Made by a program: the position numbers and the translations under genes. Source: Halorubrum cibi (GTDB lineage: Archaea; Halobacteriota; Halobacteria; Halobacteriales; Haloferacaceae). Taken from it: DNA of 64,000 nucleotides. The notes under the pieces are model-generated. The model searched no databases. It was not told the origin of the DNA and saw only the letters and a program-made list of their open reading frames with translations. Positions 62,318-64,000 of this stretch are shown one piece after another (the first letter of the stretch is position 1; every line of letters starts with the position of its first letter). The DNA lies in the NCBI RefSeq assembly GCF_900182635.1, contig NZ_FXTD01000004.1, positions 186,001-250,000 on the forward strand, in the 5' to 3' direction.

Positions 62318-63232
62318 ATGCCACTCGCTACCGACGACTTCCTCGACATCGACGACGTAACGCCGGCCGAACTGGACGCCCTGCTCGACCGCGCGGCCGC
62401 GATGAAGGCCGGCGAGACGGAGCCGCGGCTCCCCGACGCGACGCTCGGGATGATATTCGAGAAGCCCTCGACGCGGACGCGGATCTCCTTCGAGACGGGG
62501 ATGACGCGGCTCGGCGGCCACGCCATGTTCCTCGGGCCGGACGACCTCCAGCTCGGGCACGGCGAGCCGCTCCGGGACACCGCGCGGGTGCTCGGCCGGT
62601 ACGTCGACGCCGTGATGGCGCGGCTGTTCGACCACGCCGACGTCGAGACGCTCGCCGAGCACGCCGACTGCCCCGTGATCAACGGGCTCACCGACGAGGC
62701 ACACCCCTGCCAGACGCTCGCGGACCTGCTCACGATCCGGGAGTTCGTCGGCGAGGATGCCACCGTCGCGTGGGTCGGCGACGGCAACAACGTCGGGCAG
62801 TCGTTCGTCGTCGGCGCGGCGATGGCCGGCATCGACGTGCGGGTGGCGACGCCCGACGAGTACGGGATGGATCCCGCCGTCTTCGAGCGCGCGGCCGCCT
62901 TCGGCGCGGACGTGGAGCCGACGACGGACCCCGAGAGCGTCCTCGACGGGGCCGACGTCGTCTACACCGACGTGTGGATCTCGATGGGACAGGAGGACGA
63001 ACGCCACGAGAAGCTGGCCGCCTTCGACGGATTTCAAGTGAACGCCGACCTGCTCGCGGGCACGGACGCGAAAGTGATGCACTGTCTGCCCGCCCACCGC
63101 GGCGAGGAGATCACGAACGACGTGCTCGAGTCCGACCGCGCGCTCGCGTGGGAGCAGGCTGAGAACCGGATGCACGCGCAGAACGCGCTGCTCGTCGAAC
63201 TGCTCGAGGACGAGGCCGGAAACGGGTCGTAA
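62318..63232 (+). CDS. argF: Ornithine carbamoyltransferase
   Basis: A 304-residue enzyme making citrulline from ornithine and carbamoyl phosphate, closing the loop to argG. IFEKPSTRTRISFETGMTRL carries the carbamoyl-phosphate loop STRTR, and NGLTDEAHPCQTLADLLTIR and MHCLPAHRGEEITNDVL are the other signature motifs. The ATG at 62318 follows a 119-base gap after argE, so it may have its own promoter. The partial repeat copy D lies downstream. Confidence 0.96.
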   Translation: MPLATDDFLDIDDVTPAELDALLDRAAAMKAGETEPRLPDATLGMIFEKPSTRTRISFETGMTRLGGHAMFLGPDDLQLGHGEPLRDTARVLGRYVDAVMARLFDHADVETLAEHADCPVINGLTDEAHPCQTLADLLTIREFVGEDATVAWVGDGNNVGQSFVVGAAMAGIDVRVATPDEYGMDPAVFERAAAFGADVEPTTDPESVLDGADVVYTDVWISMGQEDERHEKLAAFDGFQVNADLLAGTDAKVMHCLPAHRGEEITNDVLESDRALAWEQAENRMHAQNALLVELLEDEAGNGS

Positions 63233-63338
63233 CCGATCCGGCCGATCCGGCCGACCCCGCCGGCACCGTCGTCCCCCCGACCGCCCGCTTCGGCGCGCGC
63301 GACCCGCGAGGACGACCGGCGGGAGTCCGCGGCGGACC

Positions 63339-63413
63339 GCGCGCGAGGGAGCACCCGGCCGCGCCGTCGCGGTCCGGCGGCGCGGCCGGTGCGAGGCTGG
63401 GGAGGCGAGAGGC
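63339..63413 (+). repeat. Modular hairpin-rich intergenic repeat, partial copy D
   Basis: Contains CCGCGCGCGAGGGA, a copy-specific hairpin whose arms GCACCCGGCCGCGCCG and CGGCGCGGCCGGTGC are complementary apart from one extra base, and the core GAGGCTGGGGAGGCGAGAGG (63393-63412). The later blocks found in copies A-C are missing. It lies about 105 bases after argF, again 3' of a plus-strand gene. The rest of the gap (63233-63474) is very G+C-rich and shows nothing else. Confidence 0.65.
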
Positions 63414-63474
63414 CACGCTTCGCCGGCCGTCGCTTACCAGGGACGACCGGAGCTTACCGGGGACGACCGCCGGC

Positions 63475-63873
63475 CTACCGAAGCCGCCACCACAGCGATC
63501 GCAGTTTGTACCCGATCGATCCGGCCCGGTAGCCGTTCCAGCCGCTCATCCCGCCCGCGAGCGTCCTCGCGTCGTATCCCTCCTCCTCGAGCACCGTCGT
63601 CGCCTGCTTCGCGACGATCCCCATCTTACACACCGTGACGATCTCCCGGTCCCGCGGGACCTCGTCCAAACGCGCCCGGAGCGCCGACTCGTCGCCGCCG
63701 CGGAGGTCCTCGTAGACGGGGAGGTTGTGGCTCCCGTCGATCGCGTCCGCCTCGTACGCGTCCGCCGGGCGAACGTCGAGGACGAACGGTTCGTCTCCGC
63801 TCGTCCCTTCGCTTCCCTCTCCGCTCCCGCCCCCGAGACGCTCGTCCAACTCGTCCGGGCGGATCCCGTTCAT
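63475..63873 (-). CDS. Rhodanese-like domain protein
   Basis: A 132-residue single rhodanese domain: MNGIRPDELDERLGG, DEPFVLDVRPADAYEADAID, the active-site loop VTVCKMGIVAKQAT with the catalytic Cys, and LAGGMSGWNGYRAGSIGY. Single-domain rhodaneses transfer sulfane sulfur; the acceptor is unknown. An acidic Gly/Ser-rich insert follows the first helix. The ATG overlaps the stop of the upstream partial gene by four bases (ATGA), so the two are probably co-translated. Confidence 0.88.
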   Translation of the reverse strand: MNGIRPDELDERLGGGSGEGSEGTSGDEPFVLDVRPADAYEADAIDGSHNLPVYEDLRGGDESALRARLDEVPRDREIVTVCKMGIVAKQATTVLEEEGYDARTLAGGMSGWNGYRAGSIGYKLRSLWWRLR

Positions 63874-64000
63874 CCTCGTAGCCGTTCCGCGTGTTCGGTC
63901 ACGATCCGGCCGAGCCGCTCGGTCCGCTTGCGGAGGTCCTCGTCGGAGATCCGTCCCTCGTCGTCGATCTCGGAGGACGCGCCGCGGATCCCGACCTCGT
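63870..64000 (-). CDS. C-terminal fragment of an unidentified protein
   Basis: Only the last 42 residues are present: EVGIRGASSEIDDEGRISDE, then DLRKRTERLGRIVTEHAERL, ending RG. The frame stays open to the window edge and its stop overlaps the rhodanese start, the arrangement of operon partners. The helical charged tail gives no family clue; the N-terminus lies outside the window. Confidence 0.55.
   Translation of the reverse strand, partial: EVGIRGASSEIDDEGRISDEDLRKRTERLGRIVTEHAERLRG

Noticed and set aside
1-64000. CRISPR array or insertion sequence
   Set aside because: No regularly spaced identical direct repeats and no transposase or integrase-like protein were found anywhere in the window.

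Overview
The window looks like chromosome of an extreme halophilic archaeon, probably Halorubrum or a close relative (Halobacteria). The evidence is high G+C, very acidic proteins, twin-arginine lipoprotein signals, leaderless genes with a TATA-like box about 26-30 bp before the start codon, and archaeal information-processing genes (MCM, Orc1/Cdc6, Hel308-type and XPD-type helicases, RadA, TBP). No phage, insertion sequence or CRISPR array was recognised.

Layout. 1-10.1 kb: 5' end of mcm, a membrane-anchored TRAM protein, a Hel308-like helicase, tRNA-Leu(CAA) with a duplicated 3' end beside it, a PAS histidine kinase, DUF309 and DUF192 proteins, a trans-sulfuration PLP enzyme and an SPFH protein. 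10.1-21.5 kb: ribonucleotide reductase (nrdA-nrdB), small membrane/lipoproteins, uvrB, hisG, a GIY-YIG protein, larB, a short DUF1931 histone-fold protein and rpiA. 21.6-27 kb: a large beta-propeller membrane protein, an Orc1/Cdc6 protein and a TrmG10-type tRNA methyltransferase. 27-40 kb: an accessory catabolic block with a complete family-5 ABC importer, FAH-family hydrolase, RraA-family aldolase, aldo/keto reductase, IclR regulator and CitE-like lyase. 40-53 kb: the cell-shape pair rdfA/SMC-like gene, tbp, an XPD-type helicase, radA, an ammonium transporter fused to a PII domain, and hemL. 53.7-63.2 kb: a carrier-protein arginine pathway, argG-argH followed by argW-X-C-B-D-E-F, with most genes overlapping by 4 bases. 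The window ends with a rhodanese protein and a partial gene.

Most notable points. (1) A modular, hairpin-rich non-coding repeat occurs four times, always just 3' of a plus-strand gene (after hel308, the DUF192 gene, hemL and argF). Its conserved blocks are separated by copy-specific self-complementary inserts, and one long-range stem covaries between copies. I do not recognise it as a described element. (2) The ABC importer's substrate-binding protein appears to be a natural circular permutant. (3) The arginine carrier protein ArgW lacks every zinc-binding cysteine of the LysW family. (4) NrdB has Phe where the radical Tyr is expected, with ligands at a constant offset from the chlamydial class Ic enzyme. 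(5) Small overlapping ORFs sit inside the ABC operon and before the ammonium transporter. All calls come from reading the sequence; no database search was run.
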